DNA from: Acanthaster planci
Lineage: Eukaryota > Echinodermata > Asteroidea > Valvatida > Acanthasteridae
Direction: 5' to 3'
Assembly (NCBI RefSeq): GCF_001949145.1
Contig: NW_019091380.1
Span: forward strand, 1,962,273-2,008,750
DNA: 46,478 nucleotides
The first letter of the stretch is position 1, and each line of letters starts with the position of its first letter. Position numbers and translations under genes: made by a program. Of this stretch, positions 13,101-22,838 are shown piece after piece. Under the pieces are notes generated by a model. The model was not told the DNA's origin and searched no databases. It saw nothing but the letters and a program-made list of their open reading frames with translations.

Positions 13101-16100
13101 GTTTTGGTGGTTGTTACATGCCGTAAAGACCCGCCAGTAGATAATTTTTACCACAAATACACATATTTAGCTATTTGTGGAGCACTGATCCTGTACATTT
13201 CTAGTTGGAAGGAGAAACGGGCGAAACTTGCATTGCAAAAAGTGAGTGGAGATATCATGTCATGCGACACGGCAAACACTGAAAATGGTTCTAATTTTGC
13301 CGTTGTCTGCGCCCATTGCAAGTTTTGGCTGCTGTCTCAGACAATAAAATGATGTCTTGTAAATGTTTAACTCTTGAGTGTCTGAAAATTATGTTGGATA
13401 TGATGTTGGCTCGTGCTTCAGTTTTAAAACGTCGTTCGTGACCGTGATGCACTTTGAAAGTCATTTACATAAATTCTGCTAATCATCACTAACGAGTATG
13501 AATAATGCATATCCTCCCATTATTACCATAGTCCATCTGTTGCCGCCCCTTATCAAACAAAATATCACAGACTTTCCCATGTAGTGTTTCGTCTGGTGAT
13601 GGTTTGTGTCGCGGAACGACAAGGTCGCTGTCCTTTCTTGAACAAGGAAGTCAAGACTATAATCGCTATTTCAATAAAGGTACGCGTCTAGTAAAAGATC
13701 ACAGAACTGAAACTGTCTTACAGTTGTCTCAAGGAGTGTAGTCTTCCAAACATATTCTTTGAGAGCGAAGATAGCATGTTGTTGTGCAAGTACAAATAAC
13801 GGAGTCTTCCCAACGACTTGAATAAACCCTCTGGAAGACCAGTGAGCATGTTTGAAGACAAGTCCCTGCAAGAAATATTTGGAGACATATTACGCAGACA
13901 AATGACAAAAGAACAATGAGGTAACGACTAAAACTTGAAGCGTTATTAAAGACTATGTTGTGCTTCAATGACAAAAAGTTAGTCTCAAAACTTCTCAATT
14001 TAGAAATGGCCCTAACTCTGAAAATCTAATTGTGAGGAATTGGAAAATTGTTCCAAATTAAACAAACAGAGAGACAGACTGTCAAACTGACAGACATGTC
14101 GGCTTTTTGTGTTTAAAAGGCTATATTTATTTACGTAGATGACGTATAGTAATTGGTCCTATATACTGCATAGACTTCTTGTATAGGTATGATACTTCTT
14201 GTACAGGTGTTTACCCAAAAGACCAAAATATGTGCGTGCGTGGTTTAGGGCTTTTATACTGATACGTAAGGTGTCAGGATAGCCCTTCACTGAATGCATT
14301 TTATAAAGTTTTACACGCAAAAAAATAATCTAACTCTCCTGAGACTTCAGGAGAACTAACATGTGCTTCAATAAATTGCATAAGAAAATTTGAAATCGTT
14401 GTTTTCCAATGATAATTAAAGAGCACTCACAGAAGGCCACGAATCGTTGTGTTGATAAAAAGATTTTCTGGAAGAGAGGCTATTCTGTTTGAGGCGAAAT
14501 ACCTGGAATGGATGTAATATAATTCACTAAAGGTGAATCCTTTCAACAGCTGTCATTGAATTTATATTTTGTACATGTGACGGTAGCTGGAAAACAACGC
14601 GTGTAACAGTGTTTTAAAATCTTCAATTTCTAAAAGTGAGAAATGGCCGAGGAAATGTTGCCAAATAGAATAATCAGTGGAGAACAATAATACGTGAGAG
14701 AAATATGTAAATTATTATCGATATGATTATGTCGAGGCTTTTATAGTTAGGCTACCATGCAATTCGAATTCCCGATTGACTGATTCTCTCTCACAAAAGT
14801 GAAATAAACGTCTATAATTGCGTGAAAATGAAACAGTTCCCCAAGGATTTTCGGAATGGCTACTCACAGAGTATGTATATATTTCAGTCCTTCAAATGCA
14901 TCAGGCGCCACGCGTTCTATTCGGTTATTTGTGAAGACCCTTTAGAAACCAGAGAAAAACCGACAATTTCAGTATGATGCTGCATATAGGGACAGTTAAT
15001 ATCCTTTACTTTTCCTATGATATCTGCTAAACCGAAATGGTACATCACCAAATAATTAGTACATTAATATTAACACAGAATTATAATCATTCACTGAGTT
15101 ATACTTACAAGCTGAACATGACAAGTTCTTTGTTTTTCTGGTACATTAATCGTGGTGGAATCTCCACGATTTCATTGTCACGAAATACACTGCAGAGTGA
15201 AAGAAAAAAATGAAGCTATCATATTGCATCTGCATAAACTCCAGTGAAAATACATATATAAGGTATTTTTTTGTCCTTTTGCAGAGCGAAAACTACTCAC
15301 AAAGGAATAGGTGTTTCAATAAGGGTTTCAATATTTTGTTTGATCGATCTAAACTGGAAGCAAACTAAAGTGTCATAGTGTCCACCTTCCAGCGCTAATA
15401 TTATACGAAAATTTAAGACAGGATAAACACATTCTCCTTCATAAATACTTTTTAAGCCAGAGAGTCAAAGTAAGTTTCAAAATAGATACATGCCCAGCTT
15501 TGTTGTTGAACAGTTAAACTCTCCCATTGTTTTAACACCCCTCTAGCTATGCTAAAGCATTCACCTCATGATTAGGCTAACCTAATGACCGAAAGAAGCA
15601 AGAGTCATCGGCTGATGGAGGGGGGGGGTGAAGGCCGGCAGAAGGTAAATGCGGCAAAAAACGAGCCCACACCCCTCGGATCAGTGACTTTCCCTCAGTT
15701 TTCATAAACTGGCACAACTTAGACTGGGTCATTGGGATTTAAGGCTACAGTAATTACAAATATTCAACAAAAAACATTTGGTTAATTACTATTAACAGTA
15801 ATAGTACCAGTACTATGCTATAGTACTATTCCATCTTCAATAAATTTATCCAACAGCATCATGTAAAGTTATATCTCACATTCGGTAAGGCGTTGCTACT
15901 CCACTGAATGTCAGAGGGCTTAAGCTCTTCAACTTATTGCACGCCACGTCCAAGTGAAACCTGTTATCGGATGAAATATTAACATACTTAAATTATGCTG
16001 TTTACATGAAAAGCGACTTTATCCACGTATGTTGGATTAGTTTGAACGTCTGAATGCCCCAAACAGCATCGCAGGGATGAATACTAATGACAACGGCAGT

Positions 16101-19100
16101 TATATTACGAGGACACGAGGCATTGATACAAAAGACCTTATTCATAAGGAAGCCATTTTTCGTCTTACTTCCCGAGTCTATCGTATCCAATGTTATCTGT
16201 GACGGACTATTTAGGGTTCTGAATCTCACTTTCAGTCCTTTTTTTGATATGGCTGGAAAATACGATAAAATTGATCACAAATTTTGAATTATTCTAAACA
16301 TGAAAATGGCAAGAACTTGTATAAAGTTTTATCTAGTCGCTTGTACTTACCCTCTCAGATCCCCCCCCCATTTTTTACCCCACCTTCAATTCAAGGTAGC
16401 CAACACGCGAATACAGTCTGCACCTAAGTTGAGTTTGAAATGTGAAATGTACCATAGTTAAGTGCATTAGTTGCACAGCATCAATATTGGACCTATCGAC
16501 CTTTTCACCAATAAATTCATAATTATGCACGCACACGTATAAATGACCTTGGCGGCTAAGGCAATTGAAAATGTAAAAGGGTGCGATTTGAACCATTTTC
16601 TTTCGGGTTTTCTGGCTTTGTTCAGTTGTTTTTCTTCAGGAAATTCAATTAAATCGTTTTTGCTATGAGTTTCTAATGTAAGTGGGATTTTTCCGGCTTA
16701 ATCTCATGAGCATAGGAAAAAAATCACAATTGTAAAATCATTTTACAGAGCACTAAAAGTCCCGCTTAGATTAGAAACAAATAGCAAAACGATTTAATGG
16801 GATTTTCTGAAGAAAAACAACTGAAAAAAGTCAGAAGACCCTGAAAGAAAATAATCCAAAATGCACCCCTGTACATTTTCAATGGCCCTTACCGCCAAGT
16901 TCATTTGTGTACATACGTACATAATTATGAACGTATTAGTAAAAAGGTCCATTAGGAGTAACTGATGTTAGGGAAACCGTCTGGCGAACTCAGATTATAA
17001 GTCGTCACAGATGGTCATTGAATTTGCACAGACTTACAAAAATCCACCATTGATGCCAAGCATCGTGTCTGCATCGAGCTTTTCTAGTCGATTTGACCCG
17101 AGGTGTCTGTAAAATGTTGGATAAAGGCAGGGGTTAGTTTTGAGGAATGAGGTGAAAAGAAGTCACAATTTACAAAAATATTTCAGTGGCTGTGGATTTA
17201 GTGTTGGTCAGGTATTAAATTTCCTGGTGTCAAGCACTTGTTTGTAACACACAAAACATTGCACTGCAAAAATGTCGGGTGATGGGATAGCGGTAAAGCT
17301 TGCATTCACGGCTTATATTCCATATTAACATAAAGGAAGAGGATATTTAGTCGTTGTCTTGTCCTGACTGGTCGATATTTATGAGGTCACTGATGTTGAT
17401 CTACATTTTGTCCCTCCTAATTGACTAAGCAGTTAAAATATACCATTAAAATCCATTACGCCATATAGATATATTGTGAACACTAGCATGATTCATATCA
17501 TGAAGCCATTTTTATCCGCTATGCGTGAACTGACAACAATATTTATGAAGGATGGTGAATCAAAAAAATTGTGGTAGAAATAACGAGTGCAAAGTAGATT
17601 GTGTACGAAACACGGGAAGAGCTCACCCGATCCGATTACCCATCGCTACTTATACGCCATGCTATGAGTAGGTATGTAGTGTCAAAAGTGGACAACCTCA
17701 ATTTCTCATTTTCTGCTGGTAGATTTTGGACTTTGCCTAAAGCATTTTCAAAAAACGCAATTGCCAGCCAGGAGAAATTTGGATTTTATTTCAACAACTC
17801 TTCGTGGAGCGTCAAAAGTGGACAACTAAAAAGTTCAAATTCCCACTTGCAAAATTACTCTCATGCTCCCAAAGTGGACAACCCTATTTTCTCATTTTAT
17901 GCAAGTAGATGTTCGGGTTTTTTGAAGTTGCACCACACCTTTTCATAAAACCCAATTTCCTGCTAGCAGAAATATGGATTTTACTTTGCCGACGGCGGAG
18001 TGGTCCAAAAGTGGACAAGTTAAAAACTGAAACGGTCGCTGTGCTCCCTACGCTCAGAATGGAACTGTCTTGGGAAGAAGGGCAGCCAACATTAACGGTA
18101 TAGGGTCAATGGTGTGCATGTGACTCGTCGACGGATGGCTTCACAGCTCGGGAAAAAATGTGGGTGATTCCTATTGAGAAACTTGCAAATAGGAAAGGGG
18201 CCGTCCAAAGCGTGACAGTCCATTGTGGTACAGCAAACTTGCGATTTCCCAGCACACGGTGTAATTCGAAAGACGGTGGTGGCTTGCCGTCGGGACTTTC
18301 CATTTTAAATAAATGAGCGCATGGTGGTATGTCCCCTAAACTATGCTTTAGCTAGAATAAACCATTGTGTCCATTCCAGTAGAATAATTGAATTTGTTGT
18401 GGAACAAAAACAGGTTGTAATCGAAAAAGTCATCTAAAGAGAATAGGCTAAGTGCTGTTTAATCAAATCAAGCCTTTAAATCAAGAGTTTCAAAAACTTG
18501 AATTTGCTGAAATAATTTTGACACCCTTAAAATTCCAAAACACGTATTCAGCCAGTAATTCCAATAACAAAAAAGGATAACCACGAAGAAAATAAATCTT
18601 TCAGCCAGTACACCAGTCGGTCACTGATAAGACATCAAATATTTAATTTAATATTAATTTTTATCATTCAAATCTTTGTTCAGTGGGCAGTGTGGGCAGT
18701 TATAGTGGAGGCAAATGATTCAAAGTGACAATGTGAAGAGATATTAATGCAATGAAAACACAAACTTGCAACTGACGGTTCAGCGCAGTTATCAGATACA
18801 ACAACTGTGAAATGCAAGGACGGTGGATTGAATAACAAAGCTTAGGATATCTGAATATTAAAGAATTGGTTGTTCACTTTTGCCACTCCGAGTAACTTCC
18901 ACCATAATCGATTCATAATTTTTTTTAGTCTTGGACATATTATTTTCAATAATTACCTATGGAATAATACTCCCCTCCGATAAATCCCATAAAATTCACA
19001 TTCTTGACGTGAATAACGTCCGATCTTTTTCACAAAAATTGAAATACAAGCTGCATGAAAAAGTCCAATCACATGCAGCTAGGGAAATGACGCCTGATGC

Positions 19101-22100
19101 CCGTCAACAGACGGCTCCGCACGTTTGCAGTACTCCTACATGTACAAAAGACCGTAACTCTGGCAGCCTCGCAACTTTCATCCACCTTATTTTTTTTTCA
19201 GGGTCGGGTGATGCCAATCTTCGCAAGACCGTTCCATTTCAACATAGGGAGAAAATTGTCGTTCAAGTTTTTAACTTATCCACTTTTGGACCACCCACCG
19301 TCGGCAAAGTAAAATCCAAATTTCTGCAAGAAGAAAATTGGGTTTTATGAAAAGGGGTGGTGCAACTTCAAAAAACCCAAACATCTACGATACTTGCAGA
19401 AAATGAGAAAATAGGGTTGTCCTCTTTGGAAGCATCAAATAAAATTTGCAAGCGGAAATTTGAAGTTTTTAGTTGTCCACTTCTGACGTGGTACGAAGAC
19501 TTATGTAAGTAAATTCCCAATTTTTGCTAGCAGAAAATTGAGTTTTTTTTATGCTTTAGGCAAAGTCCCAAATCCCGAAAATCTACTAGCAGAAAATGAG
19601 AACATGAGGTTGTCCACTTTTGACGCTCCATAGAGTAGTCGGGATCATAGGATCGTAGCATGGACTACGTTTGCCACACTTGTAAGCTAGACCAGTTTTA
19701 GCTTGTGCACCGCAGCAGCGGCTCTCTGTTGTGTGGCAAGTGGGGTTGCTTTTCATGCCAGGCTTACAAGTGTGGCGAACGTAGTCCTGCTACGATCCAA
19801 TACCAACCTGCTTACAGCATGGCGTATTTGGAGTGCAAGCCCTACTTATAAGTAGTGGTGGGCAGTTGGATCGGGTGAAGAGCCATCGCATCGTAAAGAG
19901 CCAGCGTGTCTCCCAACTAACAGGATCTATATATTAAAACGGGACGATGTCACAGATGATTTCTTAGACTTAATGTTGTGGCTTTTGGCCTGCAAAATGT
20001 TTTAATTTTCATGATTATGAGTTAATAATTTATTTATCAAGCATTTCCCATGAAAATAATTTATAAGTGGAAAGTTTCCAGCCTGAAAGATGTGTGTTTC
20101 GACTTACAAATCCAGCATGCCGGAAAGTCCAATGAAACCTCCTGGCTCTATGGTCGAAATTTGATTAAATTGTAAACGCCTGGTAAAAAAATAAAATGGA
20201 CAGTCAATCCCCTTCGAACATAATTTGTTTCTCAAAATAAAAACTGGACATCGAAATTGTAAAAGCACCTGCACAATGAACATATGGGGGAACATTTTCA
20301 TTCCCGTTGACGCTTTTCCCAGCCCATACATGCTAACATGACGTTAAAATCGAGTACTTTTCTGGTACCAAGATCTCCGCAAAAAATTAAACTGGTGAGC
20401 AGATAGCAAAGCCAAATAGCAAGCACACTGGATGTAAATAAACTGAAGTAAGTTTCAAATAAAACGATGACTTCAAAGCATATCTGTTTGATATAAATGA
20501 ACTTTTATGACAAACGTTTCCAAAAAAGTTAAACTTCATTTATCAGTGAGCGAAGCATTCAAAAAATACTTAACTCCTCTGTACTGCAAAATTTATTAAC
20601 AGTAAAATTCAAACTTTTCTAACCCTCTGCTCTTCTTAAAGACTGTCTCACAACGTTTTTTTTTTAAAACTTGGAAATCACAAGAAAATACTGATTACTA
20701 GTAATTTGTTTCTACCCAATCCAATATATTGTTTTCTTGATACGGTCATTTGATTTTCAATCCACACGACTCCCAGCCTGCACACACTGAGTGAAAAGTT
20801 TTGCTCATCTGCATCGGGAAAACTAACTCAGTGCAAGCATAGCACGGTATGCCGAATTCCGACCCAAACTGTTGTCCAACCAACTTCAAGCTTGTGCAGA
20901 CATTACTTGAAAACTACTGAACCCTTTTCATTGCGTGAAAAAGTGTGCTGCAACAATATCTGAAAAACTGTCATGGATCAGGTTCCGCCACTTGGTCTTT
21001 TATGAAATTGGCAGCATATATAGGCTGAAAGATAATTAAACCGGATAATGTGATAAATATAAAACACTTAAGTACTTCAAGTAAAAAGTTTTCAAAGCTC
21101 ACCTTTGCCACTTATGAGACAAGAAATCTAGGCAGACTTGCAGGGAATTCGAATAGTGAAGTTTTCTGTTTTTGCTGGCGGAAAGTGTTTACATGTATTA
21201 GGGCGAAGGCTCCTTTATGCCCCATTAGAGGCTAATTTTAGTCTATAGCATGTAAACTTACTCTTCTTGATCGCGTCAAACTTTTTGTTAAACCGCAAAA
21301 TATGTTTGTGTGGAATTTTTTTCTGATACCTTTTGGCTTTCTTTGAGGGAAGAGGGATTCCTGCCCCTTATCCCCTCTGAAAAAAAAACGCCCCTGGGAA
21401 AATTATGAAAAGATACTTACAACGTTCGGAGTCTGGTGAGGTTCATGAAGGTATGCTTTTTAATTCTTGTAAGGTTATTCTGTGAAAATGTCCTTTGACA
21501 AAAAAAGTTAAAATCATTGTTACCAGTATGATGTTTCCTACTGAAATCTCATATAGAAAAATGATTTTTTTTAAATTCGTTTTATTACTTCTTCTGTAAA
21601 ACGAGTCCCTTAAGACACCTCTTTTTTTGAAGCCCAATAGTGTCAGAGAAAAGGAGTGCATCGTGGTTTTCAAAAGGTCGTAAAAATGTCTTGATATTTA
21701 TTTAACTTTTATGTCACCTATGGCCGCCATTTAACACCTAGTGGGCTCTGGTGGTCCTTTCTGATACCTGTCAGACAGCCATAAATTATCTGGCTGTCGC
21801 CGCATAATATCTGGCGACCCTCGTTTATTAACTAGTACCTGCCTCGTGTTGGCGACCAATATAAGCTTCTGAAGACCGTCAAGTGCAATCTGATGGTAAA
21901 CATATACATTATCTGATGGATACTAAATACGTTTGCTCACGTCTAGCCTGCCTTTTGGTTTTTGGCAGAAGTTAACTTTAAGTTTATTTCCGTACAGAGA
22001 GCTAAACGCCAAGGAAAACGTCCAAATCAGCACAAAACCTTGATTTATTTTTTTAAAAAATAGGCTACCTGCGGGTCGAAGAGTCGGGCAATTCGTTTAT

Positions 22101-22776
22101 AAAGAAATTCATGTTCACATGACAATATTTATATTAATGTCGGCGCACGTAAATATAAACTAAAATATCAATATTCACCTTAATTCATTAGAGCATATCT
22201 ATTGCAGTTTATTGCACAAATGTTGAAGATGTCCTTAAGCTTTGAAATTTGCAATCGAGAAAAATGAATATTCTAAAAGTTACTCACTGGGGAACTAAGA
22301 TGACTTACAAACAATAATGAGATGTGCGCAAGTAGATATTAGTGAACATTCAACAGTGTCCTTCACAAGAAATTCTTCAGGAAGAAACACCAGAAGATTT
22401 CATTATTTATTAGCCCTGTACATGCACATCGCATCTATGCTTGAAATAACAGTATAACACTTTTTCTTTGATAATTGGAGTAAGTAATAAATGGGAGAAA
22501 TAATCCTCCTGTAATAGTTGTAGAAGCTTGTTCAATTTCGTATATTCATGTTGAAAAATAATAACTGAATCTCACATTAACTTACAGCGCAATAGTATCA
22601 TATGGGATTCCTGGAGGCAGTGACGTCAAACCTTTGCCCGTACAGTCCACTACCTTCGCTGGTGTACACGTACATACCTGGCAAGCTTCTATCTGACCAG
22701 CTACCCGACCCAAAAGAAACGCACAGAATAATGCTGCGTGAAACACTTCCATAAACATGATAGTTGGCTTGGACAT
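6940..22776 (-). CDS. Paralog B: LRR / GCC2-GCC3 / polytopic membrane receptor-like protein, complete (16 exons)
   Basis: Exons in coding order: 22586-22776, 21421-21492, 20108-20179, 17038-17106, 15880-15960, 15109-15189, 14868-14939, 14431-14502, 13722-13865, 12619-12687, 12295-12369, 12118-12189, 11447-11500, 10263-10423, 8153-10057, 6940-7157. Every border is GT-AG, the phases match paralog A one for one, and the exons join into 3408 nt (1135 aa). Exons 2-15 have exactly the lengths of their counterparts in A; only exons 1 and 16 differ. Predicted topology is an extracellular LRR domain and stalk, about nine helices and a basic cytoplasmic tail. The start used is MSKPTIM; a second ATG six codons later is also possible. 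Introns host three inverted-repeat elements: intron 3 (17624-19870), intron 4 (16476-16970) and intron 15 (7484-7750). Confidence 0.88.
7484..7750. mobile_element. 267-bp MITE in intron 15 of paralog B
   Basis: The ends are inverted repeats: CCCCCGACCCGACTTCCCAC on the left against CACCTGATCCGACTACCCAC (reverse complement of the right end), followed in both by CGCTACTTATAAG, then GCAGCAAA and ACAGTAGGCAAA farther in. Flanks GCATAAA (7477-7483) and GCATTAA (7751-7757) form an imperfect 7-bp target duplication. The terminal 30 bp match those of the foldback element at 17624-19870. Confidence 0.8.
8153..10057 (-). CDS. Paralog B exon 15: cysteine-rich stalk and membrane domain
   Basis: A 1905-nt exon. 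Cysteine motifs (CLSCNNGTYV, CVVCPSGT, CPCLSNYYRR, CFPCPLEGINC, CSQCMAGFYSW) lead to the first helix at about residues 616-639, followed by basic DLQRHRRRGR. Further hydrophobic segments lie at roughly 655-673, 715-740, 768-791, 833-851, 957-977, 981-1001, 1014-1033 and 1044-1064. Family marks are FKILLGFYQI, YPGLSS, LRSDYSIDC and ENYKEQFWYWEIVEL. A cytoplasmic loop of about 95 residues (about 853-945) is Ser/Asn/His-rich and diverged from A except for DQQTDHDNQRH. If the GTAGGT donor is not used, translation runs on 13 codons to a stop, a possible alternative C-terminus. Confidence 0.9.
10263..10423 (-). CDS. Paralog B exon 14: GCC2/GCC3 stalk, first part
   Basis: It encodes GFVQSINV and the cysteine cluster CTPCRQGNYGG with CRACPPG. 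It enters in phase 2 after GGGAAG and leaves in phase 1 at GTAAGA, joining exon 15 as CPPGGFFQNRTGQ. Confidence 0.87.
10754..10829. repeat. Two-copy tandem repeat in intron 13 of paralog B
   Basis: A unit of about 38 bp containing ACCCCCAAAGA, CTGGGCTACT or CTGTGCTACT, and a T run occurs twice in tandem with a few changes. It sits in a G-rich stretch that looks like decayed repeat DNA. Confidence 0.5.
11447..21492 (-). CDS. Paralog B exons 2-13: leucine-rich repeat block
   Basis: Twelve phase-2 exons: 21421-21492, 20108-20179, 17038-17106, 15880-15960, 15109-15189, 14868-14939, 14431-14502, 13722-13865 (double repeat), 12619-12687, 12295-12369, 12118-12189, 11447-11500. Recognisable repeats are SQNNLTRIKKHTFMNLTRL, FNQISTIEPGGFIGLS, SNRLEKLDADTM, NNRIERVAPDAFEGLK, SNRIASLPENLF, SSNMLTGLPEGLF and HNNMLSSLSKNMFGRL. 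The exons over 17038-17106, 15880-15960 and 12118-12369 are irregular but colinear with paralog A. A single Cys in APNCK sits where an LRRCT would begin. Exon 13 (54 nt) is not repeat-like. Confidence 0.85.
13019..13352 (+). pseudogene. Candidate small nested gene or processed fragment, antisense in intron 9 of paralog B
   Basis: A perfect CRE palindrome (TGACGTCA, 13019-13026) is followed 24 nt later by an ATG (13051) that opens MASRFRNPRIAS and then stops. Another frame on the same strand stays open from 13047 to 13352 and encodes RKDPPVDNFYHKY followed by a hydrophobic stretch (YLAICGALILYISSW) and KEKRAKLALQK. It has no ATG of its own in a useful place. A GTGAGT donor-like site follows the last lysine, and AATAAA overlaps the end of the frame. 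It looks like a small single-helix membrane protein broken by a frameshift or split by a splice I cannot place. I do not recognise the family. Confidence 0.25.
16476..16970. repeat. Long inverted repeat in intron 4 of paralog B
   Basis: Left arm 16476-16700 and right arm 16750-16970 pair over about 220 bp. Shared blocks include TTCATAATTATG, CTTGGCGG, CAGTTGTTTTTCTTCAG, ATTAAATCGTTTT and GTTTCTAAT. The spacer is about 50 bp. Mismatches and small gaps indicate an old insertion. The termini do not match the CACCCGATCC family. Confidence 0.75.
18106..18303 (-). CDS. Small ATG-started reading frame in the spacer of the foldback element
   Basis: A 65-codon frame begins MESPDGKPPPSFELHRVLG, has a hydrophobic stretch (TLWTAPFLFASFSIGITHIF) and ends with ESHAHH and a stop. 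It sits between the two arms and is not part of the inverted repeat. I do not recognise it. It could be a captured host exon, a short element-encoded peptide or chance. Nothing upstream proves transcription. Confidence 0.2.
   Translation of the reverse strand: MESPDGKPPPSFELHRVLGNRKFAVPQWTVTLWTAPFLFASFSIGITHIFSRAVKPSVDESHAHH
19650..19798. repeat. Short palindromic element nested in the right arm of the foldback element
   Basis: GGATCGTAGCATGGACTACG at the left end pairs with CGTAGTCCTGCTACGATCC at the right, and the pairing continues through TTGCCACACTTGTAAGC against GCTTACAAGTGTGGCGAA. The left arm of the host element lacks it, so it arrived later. Confidence 0.75.
21774..21798. repeat. 8-bp hairpin in intron 1 of paralog B
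   Basis: GACAGCCA and TGGCTGTC flank a nine-base loop. Nearby TGGCGACC words on both sides suggest decayed palindromic repeat DNA. Confidence 0.35.
22586..22776 (-). CDS. Paralog B exon 1: signal peptide and LRRNT cap
   Basis: It encodes a hydrophobic leader (VFHAALFCAFLLGRVAGQ), then the LRRNT cap with four cysteines (ACQVCTCTPAKVVDCTGKG) and the end LTSLPPGIP. It leaves in phase 2 at GTAAGT. Confidence 0.9.
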
Positions 22777-22830
22777 AGTTCCTTCTTAACATTGACATGT
22801 CAGTTTGACCGACTAATACAACCACAGACG

Positions 22831-22838
22831 TTTATATC
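22831..22838 (-). promoter_or_regulatory. TATA-like element of paralog B
   Basis: Minus-strand GATATAAA followed by ACGTCTGTGG, 55 nt before the paralog B start codon. The block is conserved upstream of paralog A, where introns and spacers otherwise do not align by eye. Confidence 0.4.

Larger units (their letters stand above)
17624..19870. mobile_element. 2.25-kb foldback DNA-transposon-like element in intron 3 of paralog B
   Basis: The two arms, 17624-18043 and 19234-19870, are inverted copies that stay colinear for about 400 bp. The terminal repeats begin CACCCGATCC and include CTACTTATA. The flanks AAGAGCT (17617-17623) and AAGAGCC (19871-19877) look like a 7-bp target duplication with one mismatch. 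Each arm carries four copies of a GTGGACAAC-type motif in opposite orientation. The right arm has an extra 149-bp palindrome (19650-19798). No transposase reading frame is visible, so the element appears non-autonomous. Confidence 0.8.
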
